Part shown: positions 31,861 through 41,971 of the stretch, one piece after another
How positions within the stretch are numbered: the first letter of the stretch is position 1
How the letters are laid out: the number at the start of each line of letters is the position of its first letter
DNA from: Fasciola hepatica
Taxonomy: Eukaryota > Platyhelminthes > Trematoda > Plagiorchiida > Fasciolidae
DNA length: 64,000 nt
Assembly (NCBI GenBank): GCA_948099385.1
Contig: CANUEZ040000182.1
Coordinates: forward strand, 20,771,501-20,835,500
Direction: 5' to 3'
Made by a program: the position numbers and the translations under genes
Notes under the pieces: generated by a model
Seen by the model: the letters and a program-made list of their open reading frames with translations, nothing else
The model's database searches: none
What the model was told of the DNA's origin: nothing

Positions 31861-33684
31861 TTAACACAACTCGGGGTACACTGCCACCCGACAAAGGTCT
31901 ACTGCTTTCTTAAAAGCCTTCACGGTTGTGGTATTTATGACCTCCTCCGGGAGCTTATTCCAATAGGGTACCACTCTATTTGAGAAATACTTCGCCCTAA
32001 TTTGGAGCCTCGAATGCTTCCGTTGTGATCTAAGGCTATGCCCCCTTGTGCTTCTCTCGGGGATCAGAAAAAAAAGGTCTTCTCGACTTATTCCTGACAG
32101 TCCTTTCATTACTTTTAAGGTTTCTATCAAATCCCCGCGAATGCGCCGTCTTTCCATCGGGAATAGGTCAAGAGCACGGAGACGCTCTGTGTAGTTAAAC
32201 CCCCTTTGCCCAGCCACCATTGTAGTGGCTAGCTCTTGCACTTTCTCCAGACAGTCGATATCTTTCTGGTAGTACGGTGCCCAGGCCTGCACGCAGTACT
32301 CCATATGCGGCCTAACTATGGCCTGATATATCGGAACGAAAATCTCCGGATCTCTACACGACATAATGGATCTAACTCGAAAGAGTTCTCTCCTGGCCGT
32401 ATTGGCTGCTGAGGTGCACTGCTTTGACGGTTTAAAGCCGTTGTCCATTATAACGCCCAAGTCTTTGACCTGCGGGACCACTTGCAACGAACCAACACCA
32501 TTCTCACTAGCCCCTGTATTTGTGGTCAAGCATTGACACTTGGTGAGGTTTAGTGGAAGGTCCCATTTGCGTGCCCAGTCTCGTACTGCTAACACGTCAA
32601 GTTCTATATCTACTCCAGCTATCTTGACGTCATCGGCAAACATAAAGGTGGGGTTTGTAATCCCACGTGCTAGGTCGTTGATGAAGATGAGGAAGAGCAG
32701 AGGGCCGAGTACCGAGCCCTGTGGCACCCCACTTGTTACACCTTCCAGTTTTGAAACATGACTCCCCACCTCAACAATAAAGGTTCGCCCTGCTAAGAAA
32801 CACCTTATCCATTTTCTTGCCTTTCGAACAATTCCCATGGACTGCAGTTTGACGTCCAGAAATCTGTGGCTCACGGAATCAAACGCCTTGCTGAAGTCCA
32901 AGTTACAAACCACAATCGATTGCCCTTCGTCCAGACGCTTGGTTGCCTCATCGAGGAACAGCAGGAGATTCGTCAGACAGGATCGTCCCGCCACAAACCC
33001 ATGCTGAGCATTTGGCATGAGGTTGTGTTGAACCAAATGACTGGAGATCTGTTTCCTGACTATTCGCTCCAGGCACTTACACAGTACTGAATTCAAGCTA
33101 ACCGGCCGGTAATTTTCCGCCTTTTGCCGGGGTCCACTCTTGTAAATGCCTACCACTGTTGCTCTCTTCCAGTCTCCCGGGACAATTCCCTCTGTAAGTG
33201 ACGTTTCATACAGCTTCGTCACCGGAGCCTTCAGGACCTCGGCCAGAGGCTGAACGATTGCTGGATGGATCCCGTCTGGATCTACTGCTTTATTTCTATT
33301 CAACGTATGAAACTCCGCGTACACTTCTTCTTCTCCTACAGTAAGTTCGGGTATTGGAGGCGCCTGTGGGCCCTCCATTCTTTCCTCGAAACTATTTTCT
33401 GGTCGATGTATGCTCTTGAAGAATTCCAAGAGCATGTCAGCCTTGTCTTCGTCGTTTAGAGCTAGTCGTCCCTGTGCTCCTTCCAAAGTTGCTACGCGCT
33501 CTCTCATATGTTTGTGAGATTGCACGTAGGTGTAGAATCGCTTTGGGTTTGTGCGGACCGACGCAGCTAACCGACGCTCGAAGGCATATTTCCCCACTCC
33601 TTGGATCTCCTGAGCCCTGTTCCTAGCCATCTTATAGCTATTCCATGCCCCCTGAGTTCTGTAAGGCTTGTACGCCACCCATCG
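31861..33684 (-). CDS. CR1-A ORF2, reverse transcriptase part
   Basis: A 605-codon open frame begins just after an in-frame TAA. In order: linker with QSHKHMRERV, fingers with GIHPAIVQPLAEVLKAPVTK and YRPVSLNSVLCKCLERIV, NAQHGFVAGRSCLTNLL, palm with NLDFSKAFDSVSH, GVPQGSVLGPLLFLIFINDL, the catalytic FADD in TFMFADDVKIAGVD, thumb with VPQVKDLGVIMD, and a C-terminal block with FFLIPERSTRGHS and NRVVPYWNKLPEEV. All seven RT blocks are intact. The protein copies element RNA into DNA at a nick made by the upstream endonuclease. The upstream stop means the endonuclease and RT are no longer one protein. Confidence 0.92.
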   Translation of the reverse strand, partial: RWVAYKPYRTQGAWNSYKMARNRAQEIQGVGKYAFERRLAASVRTNPKRFYTYVQSHKHMRERVATLEGAQGRLALNDEDKADMLLEFFKSIHRPENSFEERMEGPQAPPIPELTVGEEEVYAEFHTLNRNKAVDPDGIHPAIVQPLAEVLKAPVTKLYETSLTEGIVPGDWKRATVVGIYKSGPRQKAENYRPVSLNSVLCKCLERIVRKQISSHLVQHNLMPNAQHGFVAGRSCLTNLLLFLDEATKRLDEGQSIVVCNLDFSKAFDSVSHRFLDVKLQSMGIVRKARKWIRCFLAGRTFIVEVGSHVSKLEGVTSGVPQGSVLGPLLFLIFINDLARGITNPTFMFADDVKIAGVDIELDVLAVRDWARKWDLPLNLTKCQCLTTNTGASENGVGSLQVVPQVKDLGVIMDNGFKPSKQCTSAANTARRELFRVRSIMSCRDPEIFVPIYQAIVRPHMEYCVQAWAPYYQKDIDCLEKVQELATTMVAGQRGFNYTERLRALDLFPMERRRIRGDLIETLKVMKGLSGISREDLFFLIPERSTRGHSLRSQRKHSRLQIRAKYFSNRVVPYWNKLPEEVINTTTVKAFKKAVDLCRVAVYPELC

Positions 33685-34627
33685 TTACCTACGAATAACT
33701 ATGGCCTTGCGGACTTTTGACTTCCACCATGGGGGTAGATTTCTACTGCTTGCCACCGTCAGGGGTGCAAACTCATCTGTAAGTTCGAGTAGCCCCATCT
33801 TGGTGGTCTCCCAACGTTCCTCCACGGAGGCATTTGTGTGTCTCTGTGTCCACTGAATTTCCTCCGCCGCCCTCTTCAGTTCACCTATGTTGATTCTCCC
33901 ATAGCGCCGACGTAACACGATTTCCTTCGGCGCCTTGCTTAGTCTTAGCGTGACCCTTAGGACCACATGATCACTTTTTCCAAGTGGCTCTTCCCACTTA
34001 ATTTCCTTAAATTCCTGATGGTGCCGCGTTATGATTAAGTCAAGGAGAGACGGGTGCTGTCCACCTCTGTGTCTAGTGGCCTGTGTCACATGCTGCGTAA
34101 GTGCATGTAACTGGACCCACTGCAGAAACTTGTCGCCCGTTAATCCCCTTGGTGCGATCCCGCTTTCCCAGTTAATTTCGGGTAGGTTGAGATCTCCTAA
34201 TAAGATGAATTCCTTTGTCTGTGCCAGCACCGCATCCAGCATTTGGAAGAGCTCAACGTCTTCCTCATCTGTGGCTAGCGGTGCCCTGTAGATACAGATA
34301 ATGCATACTGTACGCCCCTCGATCCTAATGAAGCAGGATCTGACGTGTACATTACCGGAGACTAAGTTGAACGGAGCCTCCCAATGGCCTATGTCGGTCC
34401 GTATTAGAAGTGCCACTCCGCCCCCCCTGCCTTCCATCTGTTCTATCCTGTCTGTAGGCAGCGTATCCCTGGAAGCGCATGTCAGTATATGGCTTTATCC
34501 AAGTTTCCGTCAACGCAACGACGTCAGACTCTGCGATCCTAGCCGTCAACTCCCCTCTTTTTCCTGAGAGACTGCAGGTGTTGGTGTACCATATTGACGG
34601 TTCCCTGGTCCTCGTTACTGACTTCAT
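33685..34627 (-). pseudogene. CR1-A ORF2, endonuclease part
   Basis: The segment begins IWYTNTCSLSGKRGEL and VVALTETWIKPYTDMRF (catalytic Glu), then shifts frame near 34440 to a 250-codon frame with GRGGGVALLIRTDIGHWEAP, ILLGDLNLPEINWESG (the GDLN motif), GGQHPSLLDLIIT and GKSDHVVLRV (the SDH motif). These are the full APE endonuclease blocks. It ends in TAA at 33687-33685, two codons before the sequence continues in the same frame as the RT part. The lesions are one frameshift and one nonsense change. Confidence 0.88.
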
Positions 34628-34641
34628 TGCTAATTCTAGGG

Positions 34642-35286
34642 CTAGGGTATCCTCGGGCGCAATCTCCGAGGTGATGCCCCGTTTTTTGCCTCTAAAGGTG
34701 TCGGCGGTGCAGCATCTTGCATATCAAGTGACACTCTGAGTTTCGTGGCTTTTTCTTTTCCATCCGTCGACCCGGTGTCAGGCTCGACATGCACAAAGGA
34801 AGTTATCTCCTTTTGAGTCGCCGTACCGATGGCCCGGGATGGTCTTGCGACCACCTCAGCCCAACTGGCTTCCTCGGCTTTTCCCTCTGATACCTCCAAC
34901 TTCGCTGGTTGCACCAGAGAGGACTTTTTGGGAGTCTCCTTTAGAATCGGGCTGGCTGGCTGCACGTTCTCAACACCAACCGGACTGAATGCCCTGTGAG
35001 TCCCCTGCTTTCTGGTCTTTCGAACTTCCTGATCTTTGGCTTTTTGTATACCGGAGCCTGAAGCCACCTTTGGTACCTGGATTACTCCTTGGGCCTTAGG
35101 TGTTGACTTCCCAAGAGGAGTCATCTCCAGTTTCGCTATATGTAGCTTTGGCCTCTTAAGACCAGGTGTGCCCGTTCTCAGCGAGACTATGGCATTAGCC
35201 GGTTTGACAAATGCTGGGCTGTCAGGTGTAACTCTAACCATTCCCTGCGTGTTGCCCTCAACTGCTCCCGCCCTGGACAGCAGCAT
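34642..35286 (-). pseudogene. CR1-A ORF1, C-terminal part
   Basis: A 214-codon frame, low in complexity and rich in Lys, Pro, Ser and Thr, with ASWAEVVARPSRAIG near the end. It continues the ORF1 product after a frame change near 35340. Disordered basic tails of this kind are usual for LINE ORF1 proteins, which coat the element RNA. No catalytic motif is seen. Confidence 0.6.
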
Positions 35287-35337
35287 ATCCCTCCAGTAGA
35301 CACCGTGGAATACAACTACCAGGGGTCGTGGCAGCGC

Positions 35338-35616
35338 TCATTGTGCTCCACGCCATAGTCCTATTCGATGGCACTTGACTATTGGTGTCGTAGGAGGTAG
35401 GCCAGCCATCCTAAGAACCTCAGTCACATGCCGGCGGTTTCCCTCCTTCCTGATTCTACCGTCTTTTACGATGTTCTGCCTAAGGTTATGAAGTAGCAGT
35501 CTTCTACTTCTGTCTGCCATGACCTCAGTGTCACGCTTCATGCGTTGCACCTCAGCATCTAGGCGTTTGACATGCTCCTTGAGGGATTCCACTTCCGTCA
35601 GGAGGCTTTTCCCCAC
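35338..35616 (-). pseudogene. CR1-A ORF1, coiled-coil middle part
   Basis: From the LTR edge the frame reads GKSLLTEVESLKEHVKRLDA with a heptad-like pattern, then RRLLLHNLRQNIVKDGRIRK and VLRMAGLPPTTPIVKCHRIG, which resembles the RNA-binding segment of CR1/L1-type ORF1 proteins. The open frame seems to start in the solo LTR, but the first 23 codons there are LTR sequence and not part of ORF1. It ends in a premature stop at 35338. Confidence 0.7.
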
Positions 35617-35992
35617 TGTAACAGCCGGTCGTGGAAAATCCCCCTTTCCCCCTCGCGATTCAGTGTTTTTCCTAACATCACTCATTTGCCTACACTATTG
35701 ACTTGTCTTTACGAACTGGTTGTTTTTATGGACCAATCGTTGTTTGTTCGCGCCCAGAGCGCTATTTTGGCACATCCTTGTTCAGGACCTGCGTGACGCA
35801 CGTGCTGTTTGCTCACACGCTGCTATTCGGTTTCTCGTTGTTGAGTCCTCGTGATCGTATTATTGAGGTTTGTATATTTTTTATGTCGTTGTTCATGTAA
35901 TAATCTAGCATCGTAGAATATCTCGGATAATCGTCTTTTGATTTCGGGATCCGTTGCGAATTTGGTTACGCATTGCTCAAACGTTCGTTTCA
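35617..35992 (+). mobile_element. Solo BEL/Pao LTR inside CR1-A ORF1
   Basis: 376 bp beginning TGTAACAGCCGG and ending CGTTCGTTTCA, flanked by the perfect 5-bp duplication CCCAC (35612-35616 and 35993-35997). It is a close reverse-complement match to the LTR at 55110-55484. A solo LTR arises by recombination between the two LTRs of a complete insertion. Confidence 0.93.
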
Positions 35993-35997
35993 CCCAC

Positions 35998-36403
35998 ATT
36001 GGTGAATACTCCTACCTCTTTGCCCTCTTTACCGTTTGGCTTGGATTGCCATTTTATTTTTGTGCTCTGGCACCCGGTTTTCCTTTTCCTCTGGGCTATG
36101 GATCGAACTGGCTCTCTCTAGTCTTGGTTCCAGCTTCACGTTCCTGTCTCCTTTCCCTAGTTCGCCTCGAATTATACGCGAGCACTCCCTTGCAAACGCA
36201 CAGCAATGGGCGCATATCCACTTGAGCGATGGGTACTTGATGTGTAGCTGGAAGTCTTTCTCTTCCAGCTTGGAGCAATTTTGATGAAACCAAATGCAAC
36301 ACTTGTCGCATTGAATTCCCTCATCTTGCACCAGGTCCGTGCATTCCCTGTTCCCACAGCTTACTGCCTGACCAATGGGATCAACCTCTGTCCCATTCAT
36401 TTC
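35998..36403 (-). pseudogene. CR1-A ORF1, N-terminal PHD-finger part
   Basis: A Met near 36403 starts a frame with the zinc-binding pattern CGNRECTDLVQ, then IQCDKCCIWFHQNC and LKWICAHC, that is Cys4-His-Cys3 with the conserved Trp before the last pair. This is a PHD finger. PHD fingers read histone tails, and several CR1-clade ORF1 proteins carry one. A frameshift near 36030 separates it from the coiled-coil part, and a solo LTR sits at 35617-35992. An upstream open frame exists but lacks domain similarity, so I prefer the internal Met. Confidence 0.85.
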
Positions 36404-36602
36404 GTCTCGGACACCAGTGGGACAATAACAAAACTTTTGAACAGACACAAACGGTACACTAAGGCAAGTGCGGCAAACCCGCACACTAAAAAGTTCCACA
36501 AAACGGTACACTAGAAAAAGGGCCACAAAAAGATGTTAGCCAGTATCAGTTGCACTGACACCAACAAAAAACACCAAAAAGGACACCAAAAGGTATACTC
36601 AG

Positions 36603-36649
36603 TTTTTGAAGAGAATAAACTCTTCTGAAGAGAGTGAACTCTTCAAAAA
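36603..36649. other. Inverted repeat in CR1-A 5' region
   Basis: TTTTTGAAGAG (36603-36613) and CTCTTCAAAAA (36639-36649) are perfect 11-base complements. A second small inverted pair in the loop (ACTCTTC and GAAGAGAGT) could extend the stem. It lies upstream of ORF1 on the element strand. Confidence 0.75.
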
Positions 36650-36794
36650 GTACGCGTACCGAAATACTAATTACGACACGTTAGTTTGGCGAAATAACGT
36701 GTGTTATTCCACCAAACAATGCAAAAATGCTTCACGCTGAGAGAAATTCGAAAATTCAAACCACGCGGCAACTCACGATCTACCGGAGTCTTCT

Positions 36795-36824
36795 TTCAGT
36801 TCAGTTCAGTTCAGTTCAGTTCAG
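36795..36824 (-). repeat. CR1-B 3' tail, six pentanucleotide units
   Basis: Six perfect TTCAG units on the plus strand follow the same 3' UTR end (CCTGTGCAAA on the minus strand) seen in CR1-A. The 5' end of CR1-A lies right beside it. Confidence 0.8.
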
Positions 36825-37890
36825 TTTGCACAGGATAGGTAATGGCCACGGCCAATCGAGCGCTCAGAATTCCTTCGATGGTATGCACACCAGTTATGCA
36901 CCCACCACTACCGAGTGTATTTCGTCGAATCCCCACCAAAAATGAGAGGGAAACGGAAAATCTCATCGCACATCAGCTGCGAGAGACATTATGCATCGTG
37001 AGCATTCACTGAGACTGCATGCAATGAGCGAAAAAGTCTATTAAAACATACTCCAGAAGGACCACAGTGCTACCCGTCATCCATCTAGTTGACCTACTTA
37101 AGGCTCACTACGAGGAAATATCTCGTACCACTTGCGATCTAGGGCACCTTTGAAGGATTGGACGGTCTGCAGATCTACCATTCCACCAGGCAGACCGTTC
37201 CAACTGTTTACAACCCTGTCGCTGCAGAAGTGCGATCTAGCCATCAACCTAGTTCGGGCTTTTATCAGCTTCTTTTCATGTCCCCTTGTTCTGGAATCTA
37301 CGGCCACTTGAAAAAGACTATCTGGTCTAAGGCCAGAAAAGCCCTTCATTACCTTGAACGTTTCTATGAGGTCCCCTCGACTTCTCCTCCTTTCCAACGA
37401 GAAGAGATTCAGGTCACAGAGTCTCTGCTCGTAAGTCTTACCCCTCTGCCCTCTAACCATTCGTGTGGAGAGACGTTGGACTTTCTCTAGGCAGGCAGCG
37501 TCCTTTTTGTAGAAGGATGACCAAGCCTGAACGCTACCTTCTAAGTGAGGTCGTACTATGGCCATGTAAATTGGTACGAATACCTCCGGCTGCCGGCAAG
37601 ACAAAGCTGATTGCAGTCTAAAGAGCTCCCCACGAGCCTTATGCGCAGCAGCGTTGCACTGCTCCGACCATTTGAAGTCACTGTTCATGATGGCTCCAAG
37701 GTCTTTAACCTTACTGACTGCCTCTATGGTGAACAGTCCTTGATCATGAGCGACAGTTAGGCTCTCTGTTGGCCTTGACAACAAATGGCTTTTTTCAGCG
37801 TTCAGATGTAAGTCCCATTTGTATGCCCAGTCAAGGTGGTCTGCTGTGACCACGGAAAGAAGAGGCTGGACAGACAGAGAAGAAGCAATC
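36795..37890 (-). mobile_element. CR1-like LINE 3' part, copy CR1-B
   Basis: A minus-strand frame (37907-37098) covers the thumb and C-terminal region: WAYKWDLHLNAEKSHLLSRP, VSKVKDLGAIMNSDFKWSEQ, VRPHLEGSVQAWSSFYKKDA, VRGQRGKTYEQRLCDLNLF and DRVVNSWNGLPGGMVDLQTV. It is related to but distinct from the same region of CR1-A. A 3' UTR and six TTCAG-type units (36795-36824) follow. RT blocks before the thumb are missing. It joins a different RT fragment near 37890. Confidence 0.85.
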
Positions 37891-39045
37891 GCTTTGACCT
37901 GATTCAAAAGGGTAAAACATCAAAAACAGATCACGTCTTACGCGTCTTAAGTCAAGGGGATAGACATTGAGGAGTGAGAGGCGGACGGGATAAGGTAGGT
38001 GGGACAGGCCCCTTACTGCTTTGGTGGAGGCCCTCTGAACTCTTTCTTGGATCTCACGGTCTCGGACAGGACCAGAGTGCACTTTCTGACTACCGTACTC
38101 CAGCAAAGGTCTGATATACGTGCCGAAAATTATGGGGAAATCATCCATAGAGATGGGCGGGAAAGACCTTTGAATCATATTTAGGACTCAAAAGGCGGAC
38201 TTTCTCGGAAATTGGTGATGATGAGAGAAGGACAAGTTACAATCCAACCAGAAACCGAGCACCTTGTGTCGGCCAGCCCTAGGCAGTGTGACTGCTCCGT
38301 TAATGGAAAACGTGTGACCAGTCTCTCTGCCGAAAGACATGCTCACGCATTTGTCATCATTAACTGGGAGGTTCCAATCCTCGGACCAGCGTTTCGTTTC
38401 ATCAACTGCAATTTGCAGGTTTTCAACGCTTGGACCCCAGAGGGTTACATCGTCTGCGTACATGGCAATGTTCGCAGGAAGGGCTGTCGGAAGATCGTTT
38501 ATGTAGATCAAGTAAGGAAGAGGATCTAAGACCGACCCTTGGGAGACCCCAGTTGTTACTGGGAAGGATTGAGACAAACCGTTCTCTACCCTAACCACAA
38601 AGGTGCGATCGGTAAGAAAGGTGCGTAAGATGACCACCATAGAGCCTGTAATCCCGTATGTCTGCAGCTTATGAAGAGGGGCATGGGGAACCTTGTCGAA
38701 GGCCTTGACAAAATCGATGAACACCGCGTGTGAGGTCTGACCATCAGCATAGGCGTTCGTCAAACTATCCGTGACGGTAAGCATATTGGTGATGCATGAT
38801 CTGCCGGGAAAAATCCCATGTTGAGACAGGGAGAGGATCCTATTTCTATGCAGACGGGAGAGAACAGCACTCCTAAGACTTCGCTCGAAAATGTTGCTGG
38901 TGATTTTAGCTAGACTTATGGGTCTGTAACTAGCAGCAATGTGTCTACTACCCTTCTTATAGGTGGGTGCGATAACTGTTTTTTCCAGCTGCTGGGGAAA
39001 GCTCCATCGCCGACACATCGGTGAAAAATAGAGGCACAAGTGGCA
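37890..39045 (-). mobile_element. CR1/Jockey-like RT fragment, different subfamily
   Basis: The 283-codon frame 39039-38188 carries YRPISLAKITSNIFERSLRS, LSQHGIFPGRSCITNML, FIDFVKAFDKVPHAPLHKLQ, TGVSQGSVLDPLPYLIYIND and the catalytic YADD in NIAMYADDVTLWGP. A second frame, 38178-37831, gives the thumb region FGTYIRPLLEYGSQ and RASTKAVRGLSHLPYPVRL. It lacks the final C-terminal block, which is replaced at about 37890 by CR1-B sequence. The 5' part (endonuclease, ORF1) is missing above 39045. LPY in place of the usual LPF and one frame break suggest decay. Confidence 0.85.
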
Positions 39046-39084
39046 GCTGATCTGTTCGTGGTTTCCCTGAGAATGCGGTGATCA

Positions 39085-39260
39085 TGCCAAGTCAGTTCGA
39101 TCCAAATCCGTCTGCACAGGACGAAAGTGGCCGAGACCAGTCCTGCTTCAAGGTCTTTGTTTCTTCGGCGAGTTTCCTTGGCTCCAAACTCTGAGCTTTG
39201 CGTGCTTTTTCTGACAGGCGGATTTTGCCAGGCAGCATTATCTTCACAAACGTGAGTTCA
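39085..39260 (-). repeat. CR1 3' UTR fragment
   Basis: The minus strand shows CGTCCTGTGCAGACGG and, further up, TCAGAAAAAGCACGCAAAGC, both matching the CR1-A 3' UTR order (31690-31790). The tandem tail is decayed. It is a short 3' remnant of another copy. Confidence 0.6.
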
Positions 39261-39439
39261 TTGACAAAAATACCAAGGGCTCGTAGTGAACTCGATGGTT
39301 CTGAGTTGATCTTTATCTTAGTATCGTTTGGTATCTGTTTTCTGTACGATCTTCTCCGACGTTTGATATCGACCTCACCTTTTTGTTGGGTTGCGTACGT
39401 TTAACTGGACCGATTTTTCCTGGCTTCCATCGACAGCTC

Positions 39440-39823
39440 TATAGAGTGTGTGCGTGGAAATCCTCCCTAGCCATTGTCATATACTTGTATTGTTGAGACT
39501 ATCCTCTTTATTTTATTGACCCTGGAACAAATACAACATGCATCAATCACTACATTTCAACATTTGTTTATATTTTGCTCACGTGAAGTGGCATAATTCT
39601 GACTCCAACTTGGACTGCCGTGACAGTGGTACCTGACATTGACATTTGTTAAACTCTGGTCCTCGTTGTTAGACGCTGTTGCCGTACAGTTGAGGTTTGT
39701 GTATATTTATTTGCGTATAACTTGATAATCCAGTACCGTAGAAACTACGAATCAATCTTGTTCTGGTTTTGCGATTCGTGTTGATTTGGCTACGCGTTGC
39801 TCACAGTCGGAATAATCGTTGCA
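39440..39823 (+). repeat. BEL-C 5' LTR
   Basis: 384 bp. The left edge was set by alignment with the 3' LTR and with the solo LTR at 46864-47248. The right end is GTTGCA. Positions 39451-39817 read identical to 45753-46119, but the first 11 and last 6 bases differ. Confidence 0.85.
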
Positions 39824-39862
39824 GTACTCAACTTAGAATCACCAGGAGGAAATCAATCGAAA

Positions 39863-40470
39863 ATGCCAGGAAGAAGACGCAGACAAATCAAAGCTGGACA
39901 GAAAGTAACCTGGCAAGTCCCTGGGGTATTTCGGGGTGATACTGATCCCCTAAACATTGCTAGGTCTACTGATCCTGTCAGTGCTATTTCATGTACCTCA
40001 GCCAGTGGTTAGAATATAAAGGTGATTATATCATTCGATTGAGAATAGCCGAATTAGAAACCCAGCTTAGGCAGGCTAGGAAAGAAGCAGAATCTGCCAG
40101 GAAAGATCAACTCCAGAGACGGGAGCGAGAGGCGACTTTGGAGACCACAGACCATACAGCCTGTCATCCCAGCAGTTCCGTGGAACTATCAAAGTCGAGT
40201 TGTACCAGTGTGAACCACGCTAACGACTTACCAAGAGTGGAATTATCCCCATTCGACGGGAGCGCAGAACAGAACTGAGTTCGCTAAAAAGTACGAGAAC
40301 TTTGTGGAAAGGAGAGTATCCTATCCAGGGGGGAGATTCTTGTATTTACTAAAATACTGTCGTGGAAGGGCCAGGGGAGCAATCGACGGGAGCTCGATGA
40401 TGGATCCCGAAGAAGGTTACACTAGGACACGTGAAATTCTGAAAAACCTATTTGGGCAACCATTAAAGTC
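39863..40470 (+). pseudogene. BEL-C gag, N-terminal part
   Basis: The Met at 39863 opens MPGRRRRQIKAGQKV. The next frame gives an amphipathic, charged helix with RLRIAELETQLRQARKEAES, typical of BEL gag, then LSPFDGSAE and ENFVERRVSYPGGRFLYLLK, the conserved gag core. Frames change at about 40010 and 40275, so no intact gag is made. Gag would assemble the particle in which reverse transcription occurs. Confidence 0.8.
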
Positions 40471-40479
40471 GCCCGGAAT

Positions 40480-41964
40480 TTGATCGATGGTGTACTATCA
40501 GAGGCAAAATGTTCCAAAGGCGAGTCGGGCTCTCTAACCAGCCTGGTGATAAAAATACAGAACTGCAGCATCGCACCGAATCACCTAGATTACCGATCGG
40601 ACCTGAAAGCAATGCACACACTGGAGACCATAGTGCGAAGTTTGCCCACAGAACTACAGGGTAGATGGGCTGAGGAAGTCGAAGGGATCAGTGGGTTTGG
40701 GCGAGAATCCACGTTCGAAGGCCTGACGCAGTTTATAGACCGTCATGCCCGAATAGCAAATAATCGTTTCGGCCAACCTGTGCACGAGACGAGCAAATTG
40801 CCTAAGATTACGACGGCACAAAGCTGGACCAAAGAACCAAGTAGAAGCCAACCATGGGCAAAAACACACGCATTATCTCGCGAAGGTGAAGACTTGCCGG
40901 TGTGTAAAGTTTGTGGGGCTCTTAATCGCCTTGCGGAACGCCCTGGCTTCCGCAACGTAGGCGCCGACGTACTATGGGAAATTGCTAAGAGACTGGGCGC
41001 GTGCTTCGTCTGTCTCAACGATTCACCTCGAGCAGCGATGGGCCAAACGAAACCCAATTGTAGTCAGGATGGATGCCATTACCTACTTCACAAAGGCCAG
41101 AATTTAAATGCCAAAGAAACCCCGAAGCTAAGTGTGGTCTGCTCAGTGTCTCGCTCCACTAACAAGCCCATTCGACTGGGAGTAATAACAGTTGGCGTAG
41201 AAACCCCAGTTGAGGTTATAAGAGCGTTGGCCTTCGTAGATAGTGGCTCGGATACCACGCCAGTAAGGAAGGAGTTTTCAGAGAGATATGGGATCAGAGG
41301 GGATCAATCTTCATTAGCAGTGAGCATAGTGAGTGGCACCCAGGTCATCCAGTCGACCACGCTGTATCTACAACCCGTTTCCTCGATCAACAGCGACGGA
41401 GCAGAAACCCTAGAAGCATTCACCATAAAGGACCTGCCGATGAAAGCACCTCAATCAGTGCGATCGATTCTGACTCAGTGGCCGCATCTCGACGGGATTA
41501 CGATCGAGGGGTGGCAGAATAACGAAATTGACTTGCTGATCGGTTGTGATGTACCGGAAGCGCGTTGGGTCCTGGACCAAAAAATAGGAAGCCGCAAAGC
41601 ACCCTATGCAGTACGCACTATATTCGGCTGGGCTTTATATGGTAGTACAGATGGAAGATGCGACAAACAAATCCAAATCAGCTGCACTTCGGTGGAAACG
41701 GCGAACACTGAACAGGCATTCCACCAACTGTGTAACACCGAATTTGCCGACCTGGCCATGGACAGAGATGCCCCATCACGAGAATATAGGTTGGTTTTGG
41801 AAATGGTAGCCGAGAAAGGCAAGTACGCAAAACGTCGTTTCGAGGTTCCTATCCCGTGGAGATCCAACATGAAACCCACGCCAAACAGCCGAGAAATGGT
41901 TCAAAACCGGGCTAATTCAAGAACCACTATTAAGGATAGAATACGCGCGAGCCATTCGACATAA
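40480..41964 (+). pseudogene. BEL-C gag C-terminus and protease
   Basis: This is a 494-codon frame. Early part: LPTELQGRWAEEVEGISGFG (gag core). Middle: a Cys/His cluster starting CKVCGAL, with GACFVCLND and CSQDGCHYLLHKG, the zinc-finger region of BEL gag. Then the aspartic protease ALAFVDSGSDTT with active-site DSG. After it come LPMKAPQSVRSILTQWPHLD, LLIGCDVPEARWVLDQKI and APYAVRTIFGWALYG, a block between protease and RT that is characteristic of BEL/Pao. The frame is long for a decayed copy but does not continue into RT. Confidence 0.9.
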
Positions 41965-41971
41965 CATCGAA

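Larger units (their letters stand above)
31646..36790 (-). mobile_element. CR1-like LINE, copy CR1-A, nearly complete
   Basis: The minus-strand order is: 5' region with a hairpin (36790-36410), ORF1 with a PHD finger, coiled coil and RNA-binding-like part (about 36403-34642), ORF2 endonuclease (34627-33688) and reverse transcriptase (33684-31861), a 3' UTR and a pentanucleotide tail at 31675-31646. A solo LTR (35617-35992) splits ORF1. Without it the element is about 4.8 kb. ORF2 has only one frameshift (about 34440) and one in-frame stop (33687-33685), so this is a young copy. It lies immediately next to the tail of another CR1 copy at 36795. The first NOG1 exon may lie on its far side. Confidence 0.9.

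Noticed and set aside
35338..35685. A separate 115-residue gene
   Set aside because: The first 23 codons are solo LTR sequence and the rest is CR1-A ORF1, so the frame exists only because of the insertion.
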